Source of the DNA: Winogradskyella wandonensis
Lineage (GTDB): Bacteria; Bacteroidota; Bacteroidia; Flavobacteriales; Flavobacteriaceae
Assembly (NCBI RefSeq): GCF_004346845.1
Contig: NZ_SMGI01000004.1
Location: 244,511-308,510, forward strand
DNA: 64,000 nucleotides
Direction: 5' to 3'
The notes under the pieces were generated by a model, which saw nothing but the letters and a program-made list of their open reading frames with translations, searched no databases and had not been told where the DNA came from. A program made the translations under genes and the position numbers. Below are positions 8,529 to 16,180 of the stretch, one piece after another. Position 1 is the stretch's first letter. Every line of letters starts with the position of its first letter.

Positions 8529-8869
8529 TGGGTAAAACAATGAAATCTAAAATAGAGCTAAATGTAGAACTTGATGAAAACCGAGTGCCAGAAAAGCTTA
8601 GTTGGTCGGCACAAGATGGTGGCGTTAAAGAGGAAGAAGCTAAAGCGGTAATGTTATCAGTTTGGGATAGTAATGCTCAAGAAACACTGCGTATTGATTT
8701 ATGGACAAAAGATATGCCTGTTGACGAGATGAAATTGTTTTTTCACCAGACTTTAGTAACTATGAGCGATACCTTTATGCGTGCAACACAAGATGAAAAA
8801 ATGACCGCTACAATGAAAGACTTTTGTGACTATTTTGCAGAAAAGTTAGAGTTAAAAAAGAATAAATAG
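8528..8869 (+). CDS. gldC: Gliding motility protein GldC
   Basis: GldC is a small soluble protein encoded with GldB and needed for efficient gliding. The 113-residue protein begins MGKTMKSKIELNVELDENRVPEKLSW, has the family stretch QDGGVKEEEAKAVMLSVWD and a C-terminal MKDFCDYFAEKLEL. There is no signal peptide, so it is cytoplasmic. The ATG overlaps the gldB stop (TAATG), indicating translational coupling. An alternative ATG four codons in (MKSKIEL) is also plausible as the start. Confidence 0.92.
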   Translation: MGKTMKSKIELNVELDENRVPEKLSWSAQDGGVKEEEAKAVMLSVWDSNAQETLRIDLWTKDMPVDEMKLFFHQTLVTMSDTFMRATQDEKMTATMKDFCDYFAEKLELKKNK

Positions 8870-8941
8870 TCCGTTATATTACTCATGCAAATAAGAAAAA
8901 TATTGCCGAATGTTTCTGATGCTTTTTTGTTATCTTAGTAT

Positions 8942-9550
8942 ATGAAAAAATTTCTTTTCGGCATCATTCTTGCCATAACCGTTTTACTGGTTTATAAGCA
9001 ATGCACGTATCAGCCTAGAGTTGTTGTTAATAATACTTCGGACGTTATTCAAGAGCAACTAAAAAATGTGAGTAAACTCGTAGTAACAGAAGGCAATTTC
9101 TCAGAGGTATTTAATTATGAAAATTCAAAAGAAATTTTTGGAGAATTTCTCACTGCAGAGAAAAAAGCATTAGTGGTCGTTAATGCTAAAGTAAATGTCT
9201 CCTACGATTTAAAGCAGTTGAAATATAAGTTAGATGAAGCTACTAAAACACTTCAGATTCTTTCAATTCCAGATTACGAAATCTCGATAAATCCAGATTT
9301 ACAGTATTACGACATTCAGGCAGATTTTTTAAATCCTTTTGAAGCAGAAGACTACAATGACATTAAAAAAACGATTAACGCCGATTTAATGAAAAAAATA
9401 GAAGGGTCGTCCTTGGTTACCAATGCACAAAATAGACTGCTCAGTGAACTTTCTAAATTTTATATTCTTGCAAATTCTTTGGGATGGAAATTAGAGTATA
9501 AGGGCGAACAACTGAACGCACAAGACGATTTCGAAAAGTTATTACTCTAA
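8942..9550 (+). CDS. DUF4230 family membrane-anchored protein
   Basis: The 202-residue protein has one N-terminal membrane anchor (MKKFLFGIILAITVLLVYK) and a periplasmic body with the DUF4230 pattern: IQEQLKNVSKLVVTEGNFSEVF, KKALVVVNAKVNVSYDL, ILSIPDYEISINPDLQYYD. The biochemical role of this family is unknown. A near-consensus promoter (TATCTTAG, 8931-8938) abuts the ATG, so the real start or promoter may differ slightly. Its 3' end overlaps the convergent rhodanese gene by 9 bases, so the two ends are coding on both strands. Confidence 0.82.
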   Translation: MKKFLFGIILAITVLLVYKQCTYQPRVVVNNTSDVIQEQLKNVSKLVVTEGNFSEVFNYENSKEIFGEFLTAEKKALVVVNAKVNVSYDLKQLKYKLDEATKTLQILSIPDYEISINPDLQYYDIQADFLNPFEAEDYNDIKKTINADLMKKIEGSSLVTNAQNRLLSELSKFYILANSLGWKLEYKGEQLNAQDDFEKLLL

Positions 9551-9850
9551 TGCTTTACGCATGGCAGAAATACCACCGCCATTCATAGCTTCAATACCAT
9601 TTGCTTTTAAAATTTGAACGGCCTGCGCCGAACGAATTCCACTTGCACAATGCGCAATAACAGGTTTATTTAATGTTTTAATTTCTTCAATCCTTCTCTT
9701 TAATTCAGAAACCGGAATGTGAATAGCATTATCTATATGATTGGCATCATATTCGTTTTGGGTGCGTACATCCAAAATCACAGCGTTTTGGTCTAAATAG
9801 GTTTGAATGTTGTTATTTTTTTTACCGAACAAAAAACTGAATAAGCCCAT
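9542..9850 (-). CDS. Single-domain rhodanese-like protein
   Basis: The 102-residue protein is one rhodanese domain: ILDVRTQNEYDANHIDNAIHIP, then the active-site loop HCASGIRSAQAV with the catalytic Cys after HCASG-type context, and the C-terminal MNGGGISAMRKAL. It could carry persulfide sulfur or act as a general sulfurtransferase. An N-terminal MGLFSFLFGKKNN stretch could be a short amphipathic or membrane-peripheral segment. The start lies 1 base after the end of the aromatic amino acid hydroxylase gene, so the two form an operon; a functional link is not obvious. Confidence 0.88.
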   Translation of the reverse strand: MGLFSFLFGKKNNNIQTYLDQNAVILDVRTQNEYDANHIDNAIHIPVSELKRRIEEIKTLNKPVIAHCASGIRSAQAVQILKANGIEAMNGGGISAMRKALE

Positions 9851-9851
9851 A

Positions 9852-11612
9852 TTATTTTGAGTTGTTTTTTATAATTTCTAAACCGTCATCGATAAGATGC
9901 GCCACCTTTGGTAATTTAGATTTTTGATTTTGAAGATAGTTTAAAAGTTCTATTTTTAATTCAGATAAGTTAAACTTTTCAGCCAATTCAAATAGTTCTA
10001 AAACGAGGAGCCAGTCGTTATTATGCTCATGTTTTAATGTATTGAAAATAGCTTTTAATTCCGAAGTTTCAACTGATGTGTTATTTCGTAAATCTCTAAC
10101 GTTTTGGTACAAATTTTCAAGATGAAGTTTTTGATGATTCGTTTCAGATTTCAAGGTTTTATTTTCAGAAACATGATATAAATTTTCAAAAGAGCGGTAA
10201 TCTGCGCTTCCAGCATAAGCCGAAACAATAGAGGAGCCAACAGCTAAATCAAAAGTGCCGTCTTTTGGTGAAAATAACACCTCGTCATTATATTTTACGG
10301 TGCAATCTTCAAACTGTATTAATATCAATTTTCCTTGTAGATTTCTAATGCCTGTAATATTTAAACCTTCCACAGTGATACCACTTTCGTATTCAAATGC
10401 AATACGTTTGTTATCATAAAAGTTGTAGGCTTTTAAATCACGAGGTCCCATATCTTCAATGGCCAAATTAATCCCCTTTAATTTGCCTATTGGCGAACTA
10501 AATCCGTTAGGATGCGTTTCTGTACCGTGGCCAATCAATTCTTTTTCACGATTTGCCAATGCTGTTGGTCCTTCGGTTTTAAAGAACACAACGTTGTTGT
10601 CTTCATCTCTAATCATTCGTGTAAACACACCAGAAATTTGTAAACCTGTATTCAACTCAATTGTGCCAATTTTTTTAGAATCTATTAATTTATTCAATCC
10701 GCGCCAACCGCCTTTTCTGAGCGCCATAGTATTACTAAACTCGTCCAAAACTTCCATTAAATAGGCAAAATCTGGCGTTACAAAAAGCTGAGGTTGTGGC
10801 TTGGTAATATCAAATTCGGTTTCTGCAGCTTTTATAGAATACGGTAGTTTTTCAACCTTATCAGATAGGCACCATTTGCTTTCGCCAATAGAGGATAACA
10901 AACCAGCGCCGTATAATTTTGGGTTGTCTAGCGTGCCAATTAAGCCATATTCTACAGTCCACCAGTGTAAGTTGCGTATTTGTGCCATTTCAGATAATGG
11001 TACTTTTTTATTTTGAAGTTGGTTGACTTCCGTTTCTGCCTTATCAATATCTTCCTGCTTAGAGCCTTTAGCTTCTTTTAGAATAGATAATTTTCGTACG
11101 GCTTCATACATGGCATTATCATGTGAGGATAAAATGGCTTTTGCGCCTATTTCACCGAAACGCCTTAGGTATTCTGCATAGTCTGGATTGGCTATAATCG
11201 GAGCATGTCCTGCAGCTTCGTGTATGATGTCTGGTGCAGGTGTGTACTCTATATTTTCGAGCTGTCTTATATCACTAGCAATCACCAAAACTTTGTATGC
11301 TTGAAATTCCATAAAAGCATTCGGTGGTATAAACCCATCAACAGCCACAGCTGCCCATCCAATCTCTTTAAGAATACGATTCATGCCATACATACTCGGA
11401 ATTTCATCAATAGAAATGCCAGTCATTTCAATACCTTTTAAGTAACTGTGATGCGCTACTTTGCTTAGGTAGTTAATGTTTTTGCGCATCACAAAACGCC
11501 AAACAGCTTGGTTTATAGGTGTGTAATCCTCGTAATTTTGAGGTTTGATAAATTGCTTTAAATGTGGTGGTAATCTATCGATTAGTGGATTAGATTCAAT
11601 ATGGCTCGTCAT
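9852..11612 (-). CDS. Aromatic amino acid hydroxylase (phenylalanine 4-monooxygenase type), long form
   Basis: Members hydroxylate phenylalanine to tyrosine using pterin, iron and O2. The 586-residue protein has the catalytic domain in its first half: iron ligands in DIIHEAAGHAP (two His) and WWTVEYGLIG (Glu). Bacterial PhhA proteins are usually near 260-300 residues, so about 250 C-terminal residues are extra; this tail (from about residue 335) has no motif I recognise. I recall long forms in other Bacteroidota. Pterin recycling genes are not adjacent. It is divergent from the TetR gene and the phenylacetate cluster, which fits an aromatic amino acid theme. Confidence 0.88.
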   Translation of the reverse strand: MTSHIESNPLIDRLPPHLKQFIKPQNYEDYTPINQAVWRFVMRKNINYLSKVAHHSYLKGIEMTGISIDEIPSMYGMNRILKEIGWAAVAVDGFIPPNAFMEFQAYKVLVIASDIRQLENIEYTPAPDIIHEAAGHAPIIANPDYAEYLRRFGEIGAKAILSSHDNAMYEAVRKLSILKEAKGSKQEDIDKAETEVNQLQNKKVPLSEMAQIRNLHWWTVEYGLIGTLDNPKLYGAGLLSSIGESKWCLSDKVEKLPYSIKAAETEFDITKPQPQLFVTPDFAYLMEVLDEFSNTMALRKGGWRGLNKLIDSKKIGTIELNTGLQISGVFTRMIRDEDNNVVFFKTEGPTALANREKELIGHGTETHPNGFSSPIGKLKGINLAIEDMGPRDLKAYNFYDNKRIAFEYESGITVEGLNITGIRNLQGKLILIQFEDCTVKYNDEVLFSPKDGTFDLAVGSSIVSAYAGSADYRSFENLYHVSENKTLKSETNHQKLHLENLYQNVRDLRNNTSVETSELKAIFNTLKHEHNNDWLLVLELFELAEKFNLSELKIELLNYLQNQKSKLPKVAHLIDDGLEIIKNNSK

Positions 11613-11615
11613 GCT

Positions 11616-11623
11616 TATATTTG
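11616..11623 (+). promoter_or_regulatory. Possible promoter -7 element for the TetR gene
   Basis: TATATTTG matches TAnnTTTG on the plus strand, 78 bases before the TetR ATG and immediately next to the start codon of the divergent hydroxylase. The inverted repeat at 11643-11662 would fall in the leader. Confidence 0.35.
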
Positions 11624-11642
11624 TGTTGGGTAAAATTATTAA

Positions 11643-11662
11643 TTATTAACTGTGATTAATAA
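11643..11662. promoter_or_regulatory. Inverted repeat in the hydroxylase-tetR divergent region
   Basis: TTATTAA and TTAATAA form perfect 7-base arms around a 6-base spacer. It is a candidate operator, but it does not match the palindrome at 12304-12321, and AT-rich repeats of this size can arise by chance. Confidence 0.3.
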
Positions 11663-11701
11663 CGATACTTTATTAAATAACATTTTTTTAGTTTTTAGTT
11701 A

Positions 11702-12271
11702 ATGCTTAAAGAAACTCGAAAACAAGAAATCGTCCGTGTAGCTGCTAAACTTTTTAAAAAGAAGGGGTTTAGTGCCGTGACTATGCGGGATTTAGCCAAA
11801 GAAATGGGTATAAAGGCAGCGAGTTTGTATAATCATATAGACTCAAAACAGGCTATTTTACAAGAGATTGTTATTGCCATTGCCGAAGATTTTACAACTG
11901 GTATGCAAAGCATTATTGCCTCAGATTGCAGTAGCTTAGAAAAATTAGAACAGATTATACAACTCCATGTAAAGATTGCGATTGAAAATACGGATGGCCT
12001 ATCTGCTTTAAATTCTGACTGGATGCATTTAGAGAGTAAACTAGAGTATTACTTAAAGCTTCGACAAGATTACGAAAGTAATTTTCGACACATTATTGAG
12101 ACAGGCATAGCTTCAAAGGAAATAAGGACTGTAAATCCCGATGTGCTTATGTTTTCAATGCTATCCACGTTGCGTACATTGTATTTATGGATTCCAAAAA
12201 AAGGCAATGTAAATCCTAAAGAATTATCTGCATCTTTAGCTCAAATTCTCATTAAAGGAATTAACATCTAG
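11702..12271 (+). CDS. TetR/AcrR-family regulator, likely repressor of the paa genes
   Basis: The 189-residue protein has an N-terminal TetR helix-turn-helix (TRKQEIVRVAAKLFKKKGFS, then VTMRDLAKEMGIKAASLYNHI) and a helical ligand-binding domain. It immediately precedes paaE on the same strand. TetR-type PaaR repressors that respond to phenylacetyl-CoA are known in other bacteria, so a similar role here is a fair inference, though sequence alone does not show the ligand. The palindrome at 12304-12321, just after its stop codon and over the paaE transcription start, is the best candidate target. Confidence 0.85.
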   Translation: MLKETRKQEIVRVAAKLFKKKGFSAVTMRDLAKEMGIKAASLYNHIDSKQAILQEIVIAIAEDFTTGMQSIIASDCSSLEKLEQIIQLHVKIAIENTDGLSALNSDWMHLESKLEYYLKLRQDYESNFRHIIETGIASKEIRTVNPDVLMFSMLSTLRTLYLWIPKKGNVNPKELSASLAQILIKGINI

Positions 12272-12288
12272 TTAAGAATTTAATTTAT

Positions 12289-12296
12289 TATCTTTG
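12289..12296 (+). promoter_or_regulatory. paa operon promoter -7 element
   Basis: TATCTTTG is a perfect TAnnTTTG match, 38 bases before the paaE ATG. Transcription would start at about 12303, directly against the 18-bp palindrome. Confidence 0.6.
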
Positions 12297-12303
12297 TTTT
12301 ATA

Positions 12304-12321
12304 AACTAACAATTGTTAGTT
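12304..12321. promoter_or_regulatory. 18-bp perfect palindrome, putative TetR operator of the paa operon
   Basis: AACTAACAA and TTGTTAGTT are exact reverse complements with no spacer. The site begins 7 bases after the promoter -7 element and ends 12 bases before the paaE ATG. Its size, symmetry and position at the transcription start fit a TetR-family operator, and a TetR gene is adjacent upstream. Binding is inferred. Confidence 0.6.
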
Positions 12322-12333
12322 AGAGTTGGTATT

Positions 12334-13404
12334 ATGGATTTTTACATCATAAGAATTAAAGATATTTACAAGGAAACGGATGATACATCGGTCATAACTT
12401 TTGATATTCCAGACACGTTGTATAGCACGTTCGCTTTTAAACAAGGGCAGCATTTAACTCTAAAAGCTGATATAAATGGAGAGGATGTACGTCGTTCGTA
12501 CTCTCTTTGTTCTTGTCCGTCAGATAATATTTGGCAAGTCGCTGTAAAACAAATTCCAGGCGGTAAGTTTTCGACTTTTGTTAATGAGAAATTAAAATCT
12601 GGAGATACTCTAGAGCTAATGCCTCCAAGTGGTGTCTTTGGTGTAGATATTCAGCCTAAAAAGGCAAAGAATTACCTTTTTTTTGCCGCTGGTAGTGGTA
12701 TAACGCCTGTACTTTCTATGTTGAAAGCCCATTTACGTGCAGAGCCCAACTCTACTTGCAAACTGTTCTATGTGAATAAGACCGCAAAATCTATTATCTT
12801 TAAAGAGGAGTTGGAGCAATTACGGAACACTTATTTTGGTAGGCTAGAGATTTATTATTTTCTTACCAAGGAGCGCAGAGATATCGAATTGTTTAATGGA
12901 CGTTTTGATGAAGAAAAAATGCAAATTCTTACCAAAACTTTTATTGATGTCCCTGATACGGATGATGTGTTTTTATGTGGTCCCGAAAGCATGATTAATT
13001 TTGTTAGTGACTATCTCATTAACTCAGGTTTATCAAAAGATTTGATACATTTTGAATTGTTCGTTAAGGGACTTTCCGAAGAAGATATTAAACGCGCCGA
13101 GCGACTTTCAAAACAAAATGTAGAAGGTACCGAAGTGGTAATTGTAGACGGTGGAAAAGAATTTTTATTCACCATGACTAAAGAGTTTGATAATATTCTG
13201 GATGCGGCATTAAATGCTGGTGCCGATTTGCCATTTGCTTGTAAAGGTGGTGTTTGTAGTACCTGTAAATGCGAAGTGAAAGAGGGCGCTGTTGAAATGA
13301 AAATCAACTATGCCTTAGATGAAAAAGAAGTCAGTCAAAATCTGGTGCTTAGCTGTCAAGCGGTACCAACAACCGATAAAGTAGTTGTAGATTTTGATGT
13401 CTAG
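12334..13404 (+). CDS. paaE: Phenylacetyl-CoA 1,2-epoxidase reductase subunit PaaE
   Basis: PaaE passes electrons from NADPH to the PaaABC epoxidase. I chose the ATG at 12334 (356 residues); an upstream TTG at 12313 lies inside the palindrome. The order is an FAD-binding domain (RRSYSLCS), an NAD(P)-binding domain (FFAAGSGITPVLSML, FLCGPESMINF) and a C-terminal plant-type 2Fe-2S ferredoxin domain with CKGGVCSTCKC and the last Cys in VLSCQ. It is the first gene of the cluster here, whereas in E. coli it follows paaD. Confidence 0.93.
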   Translation: MDFYIIRIKDIYKETDDTSVITFDIPDTLYSTFAFKQGQHLTLKADINGEDVRRSYSLCSCPSDNIWQVAVKQIPGGKFSTFVNEKLKSGDTLELMPPSGVFGVDIQPKKAKNYLFFAAGSGITPVLSMLKAHLRAEPNSTCKLFYVNKTAKSIIFKEELEQLRNTYFGRLEIYYFLTKERRDIELFNGRFDEEKMQILTKTFIDVPDTDDVFLCGPESMINFVSDYLINSGLSKDLIHFELFVKGLSEEDIKRAERLSKQNVEGTEVVIVDGGKEFLFTMTKEFDNILDAALNAGADLPFACKGGVCSTCKCEVKEGAVEMKINYALDEKEVSQNLVLSCQAVPTTDKVVVDFDV

Positions 13405-13441
13405 AAAATAAAATTGAAAAAGAAAAATTAACTCGCTTGTG

Positions 13442-13469
13442 GCCTAAAGCCAACAGCTAAAAGCTAAAA
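13442..13469 (+). repeat. Four tandem heptamers of the GCYWAMA type before paaA
   Basis: Four consecutive 7-base units read GCCTAAA, GCCAACA, GCTAAAA, GCTAAAA and end 2 bases before the paaA ATG. The unit is the AGCTAAA/AGCCAAC-type short repeat that I recall from intergenic sites in flavobacteria. It occupies the place of the ribosome-binding region. Confidence 0.6.
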
Positions 13470-13471
13470 CT

Positions 13472-14428
13472 ATGAGTGAAGAACAAATTAGAAGTTTAGA
13501 GCGTCAATTTGATGAAAAGATTGCTCGTGACGAAAAAATTGAACCAAAAGATTGGATGCCAGAAAAGTATCGTCAGACGCATATTAGGCAAATGTCTCAG
13601 CACGCGCATTCTGAAATTGTAGGAATGCTGCCAGAAGGTAACTGGATAACAAGAGCACCATCTTTAAGACGAAAAGTAGCATTGTTAGCTAAGGTTCAAG
13701 ACGAAGCTGGTCATGGATTGTACTTGTATTCAGCAACAGAAACTTTAGGAATTTCTCGTGAAGAAATGTATGAGCAGTTGCACACCGGTAAGGCAAAGTA
13801 TTCAAGTATATTTAATTATCCAACATTAACTTGGGCAGATATGGGTGCTATAGGTTGGTTGGTTGATGGCGCAGCCATCATCAATCAAGTGCCATTATGT
13901 AATACGTCTTACGGACCATATGCAAGAGCTATGATTCGCGTGTGTAAAGAAGAAAGTTTTCACCAAAGACAAGGTTTCGAAATCATGCTAAAATTAGCGA
14001 ACGGTACACCAGAACAAAAAGAAATGGCGCAGGATGCTTTAAATCGCTGGTGGTGGCCAAGTTTAATGATGCTTGGACCTACAGATGATAAATCTGTACA
14101 TACGGAGCAGTCTATGAAGTGGAAATTGAAGCGCAAAACTAATGATGAGTTGCGCCAACAATTTATAGACCAGACTGTGCCGCAAGCAGATATTTTAGGT
14201 TTAACAATTCCGGACCCAGATTTAAAATGGAACGAGGAGCGTCAAAGTTATGATTTTGGTGAAATTAATTGGGATGAATTTTGGCAAGTAGTCAAAGGTC
14301 ACGGTCCAATGAACAAAGAACGAATGAAAGCTAGAGTAGGTGCCTGGGAACGTGGTGAATGGGTTAGAGATGCCGCTATGGCTCATGCAGAGAAAAAACA
14401 AGCAAGGAAAGAGAAACAAGCGGTTTAA
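13472..14428 (+). CDS. paaA: Phenylacetyl-CoA 1,2-epoxidase catalytic subunit PaaA
   Basis: PaaA is the di-iron subunit that epoxidises the ring of phenylacetyl-CoA. The 318-residue protein carries the ferritin-like carboxylate-bridged pattern ([34 protein letters not shown]) and the family N-terminus with [23 protein letters not shown]. It is followed by paaB 11 bases later. The C-terminal tail is rich in Lys, Ala and Arg. It acts as a complex with PaaB, C and E. Confidence 0.96.
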   Translation: MSEEQIRSLERQFDEKIARDEKIEPKDWMPEKYRQTHIRQMSQHAHSEIVGMLPEGNWITRAPSLRRKVALLAKVQDEAGHGLYLYSATETLGISREEMYEQLHTGKAKYSSIFNYPTLTWADMGAIGWLVDGAAIINQVPLCNTSYGPYARAMIRVCKEESFHQRQGFEIMLKLANGTPEQKEMAQDALNRWWWPSLMMLGPTDDKSVHTEQSMKWKLKRKTNDELRQQFIDQTVPQADILGLTIPDPDLKWNEERQSYDFGEINWDEFWQVVKGHGPMNKERMKARVGAWERGEWVRDAAMAHAEKKQARKEKQAV

Positions 14429-14439
14429 AACTAAATATT

Positions 14440-14727
14440 ATGTCAACTAAAAATTGGCCCCTTTGGGAAATCTTCGTTAGAAGTAAAAATGGATTAGAAC
14501 ACAGGCATTGTGGTAGTTTACACGCTGCAGACTCTGAAATGGCGCTAGAAAACGCACGTGATGTATATACTAGACGTAATGAAGGTGTGAGTATCTGGGT
14601 TGTAGAATCCAAACACATCACTGCCTCAAATCCAGAGAACAACGGAGAGTTATTTGAACCTGCTCAGGATAAGGTATATCGTCATCCAACATTTTATGAT
14701 TTACCAGATGAAGTAAAACACATGTGA
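14440..14727 (+). CDS. paaB: Phenylacetyl-CoA epoxidase subunit PaaB
   Basis: PaaB is a small structural subunit of the ring epoxidase. The 95-residue protein has the family pattern WPLWEIFVRSKNGLEHRHCG, SLHAADSEMALENARDVYTRR and EGVSIWVVES. It ends in a TGA that overlaps the paaC ATG (TGATG), implying coupled translation. Confidence 0.95.
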   Translation: MSTKNWPLWEIFVRSKNGLEHRHCGSLHAADSEMALENARDVYTRRNEGVSIWVVESKHITASNPENNGELFEPAQDKVYRHPTFYDLPDEVKHM

Positions 14728-15482
14728 TGAAAAACGAAAACTTATACAATTACATATTAGGTATTGCAGACAACAGCTTAATTCTTGGACAAAGAATGGG
14801 CGAGTTATGTGGGCATGGACCAAGTTTAGAGACAGACATCGCTTGTACTAATATCTCATTAGATTTATTTGGGCAGGTACGTAGTTATTTTCAGTATGCA
14901 GGCAAAATAGCAGGTGATGGAAGAACAGAAGATGATATCGCAATGCTTCGTAAGGAACGCGAATACAAGAATGTATTATTGGTAGAGCACCCAAATACAG
15001 ACTTTGCATATACAGTTGGACGTCAATTTTTATTTGATGTGTATCATTTAGCATTTTTAAAAGAACTTCAAAAAAGTACAGACTTAACCTTGTCAGCAAT
15101 TGCAAATAAATGTGTGAAAGAGGTAAGTTACCACGAACGTTTTTCTTCAGACTGGGTTAAACGTTTAGGAGATGGTACTTCGGAAAGTAAAGAAAAAATG
15201 CAAAATGCAATTGACGACCTATGGACATACACTGACGAATTATTCCATCAAACTGAAGCAGATAAAGCAATGGTAGCAGAAGGAATTGGTGTAGACGTAA
15301 CTAAGCTTAAAGAAGCATATTATAAAAATGTAAGTGAGCTTTTAGAAGAGGCAACTTTAAAAGTTCCTGATTTAAAGTACTTTCAAAAAGGAGGTAAACA
15401 AGGAATTCATACAGAGCATATGGGCTATTTACTTGCTGATTTACAATACATGCAACGTGCTTATCCAAATATGGAATGGTAA
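14727..15482 (+). CDS. paaC: Phenylacetyl-CoA epoxidase subunit PaaC
   Basis: PaaC is the ferritin-like partner that forms the stable core with PaaA. I chose the ATG at 14727 (251 residues) that overlaps the paaB stop; a GTG one codon earlier is possible. Family stretches are LADNSLILGQRMGELCGHGP, DIACTNISLDLFGQVRSYF and VKEVSYHERFSSDWVKRLGDG, with a C-terminal HTEHMGYLLADLQYMQRAYP. The intergenic gap that follows carries two repeat elements. Confidence 0.95.
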   Translation: MKNENLYNYILGIADNSLILGQRMGELCGHGPSLETDIACTNISLDLFGQVRSYFQYAGKIAGDGRTEDDIAMLRKEREYKNVLLVEHPNTDFAYTVGRQFLFDVYHLAFLKELQKSTDLTLSAIANKCVKEVSYHERFSSDWVKRLGDGTSESKEKMQNAIDDLWTYTDELFHQTEADKAMVAEGIGVDVTKLKEAYYKNVSELLEEATLKVPDLKYFQKGGKQGIHTEHMGYLLADLQYMQRAYPNMEW

Positions 15483-15494
15483 TAAATCTTTGAT

Positions 15495-15548
15495 TTGTCA
15501 TTCTGAACTGTCACACTGAGTGCAGTCGAAGTGTTGTTTCGGAATTTC
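15495..15548 (+). repeat. Flavobacterial hairpin repeat, copy A (TGTCACACTGAG...GTCGAAGTG type)
   Basis: This 54-base element matches copy B at 26661-26714 at 50 of 54 positions by my count. The ends ATTCTGAA (15500-15507) and TTCGGAAT (15538-15545) are inverted repeats with one G-T wobble, and the inner part holds the core CACTGAGTGCAGTCGAAGTG. I recognise this core as a dispersed intergenic repeat of many Bacteroidota genomes. Confidence 0.75.
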
Positions 15549-15580
15549 ATTTCAAAATTAAATGATAAAATGAATCAAAA

Positions 15581-15608
15581 TGTCACTCTGAGCTTGTCGA
15601 AGAGTCTC
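15581..15608 (+). repeat. Variant of the same repeat (CTGAGCTTGTCGAAG core) before paaD
   Basis: TGTCACTCTGAGCTTGTCGA and following AGAGTCTC is the second common core variant of this repeat class. It ends 6 bases before the paaD ATG. With copy A it fills most of the paaC-paaD gap of 132 bases. Confidence 0.65.
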
Positions 15609-15614
15609 AATAAT

Positions 15615-16115
15615 ATGACAACAACAGAACAAAATATCGATACTATTCTTTTACCAATCTTGGAAAAAGTGTCAGACCCAGAAATTCCGGTTCTTTCCAT
15701 AATGGATATGGGTGTTGTGCGTTCTGCTGTTATCATTGATAATGTCGTTAAAGTTGAAATCACCCCAACCTATAGCGGCTGCCCAGCAATGGACGTGATT
15801 GGAGATGATATCAAAAAAGCATTGAAAGAAGCTGGCTATAATGCAGAAGTTGATTTGATTTTACACCCAGCTTGGACAACCGATTGGATTACACCAAGAG
15901 GACGCAAAGCCTTAGAAAATTACGGAATCGCCGCACCTTTAGATGCTGAAGCTGATAAAGATGTACTATTGAATGGAAAGCGTATTGTAAAATGTCCGCA
16001 GTGTAAGTCCACTAATACGAAACTAGTAAGTCAATTTGGTTCAACAGCGTGTAAAGCACAATTTCAATGTGATGATTGCCAAGAGCCTTTTGATTATTTT
16101 AAATGTTTGAAGTAA
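15615..16115 (+). CDS. paaD: PaaD, Fe-S cluster maturation factor of the phenylacetyl-CoA epoxidase
   Basis: PaaD helps to insert metal or Fe-S centres into the epoxidase system. I chose the ATG at 15615 (166 residues, MTTTEQNIDTILLPILEKVS); the longer frame upstream only reads through the repeat. The N-terminal part is a DUF59/MIP18-like domain (SDPEIPVLSIMDMGVV, TPTYSGCPAMDVI). The C-terminal part has paired Cys (VKCPQCKS, ACKAQFQCDDC and a final Cys), a zinc- or cluster-binding knuckle usual in PaaD. Confidence 0.94.
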   Translation: MTTTEQNIDTILLPILEKVSDPEIPVLSIMDMGVVRSAVIIDNVVKVEITPTYSGCPAMDVIGDDIKKALKEAGYNAEVDLILHPAWTTDWITPRGRKALENYGIAAPLDAEADKDVLLNGKRIVKCPQCKSTNTKLVSQFGSTACKAQFQCDDCQEPFDYFKCLK

Positions 16116-16180
16116 CTTATTCTAAATCCTTAGATTGTCCTCTTGAGGGTACTTTAAGGGTGTTTTAAAGAAAAACAAAT

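Noticed and set aside
12313..12333. TTG start of paaE at 12313
   Set aside because: It lies inside the palindrome at the expected transcription start, and the ATG at 12334 gives the family N-terminus.
15531..15614. Extended N-terminus of PaaD
   Set aside because: It would be translated from the dispersed repeat elements. The ATG at 15615 gives a normal PaaD length.
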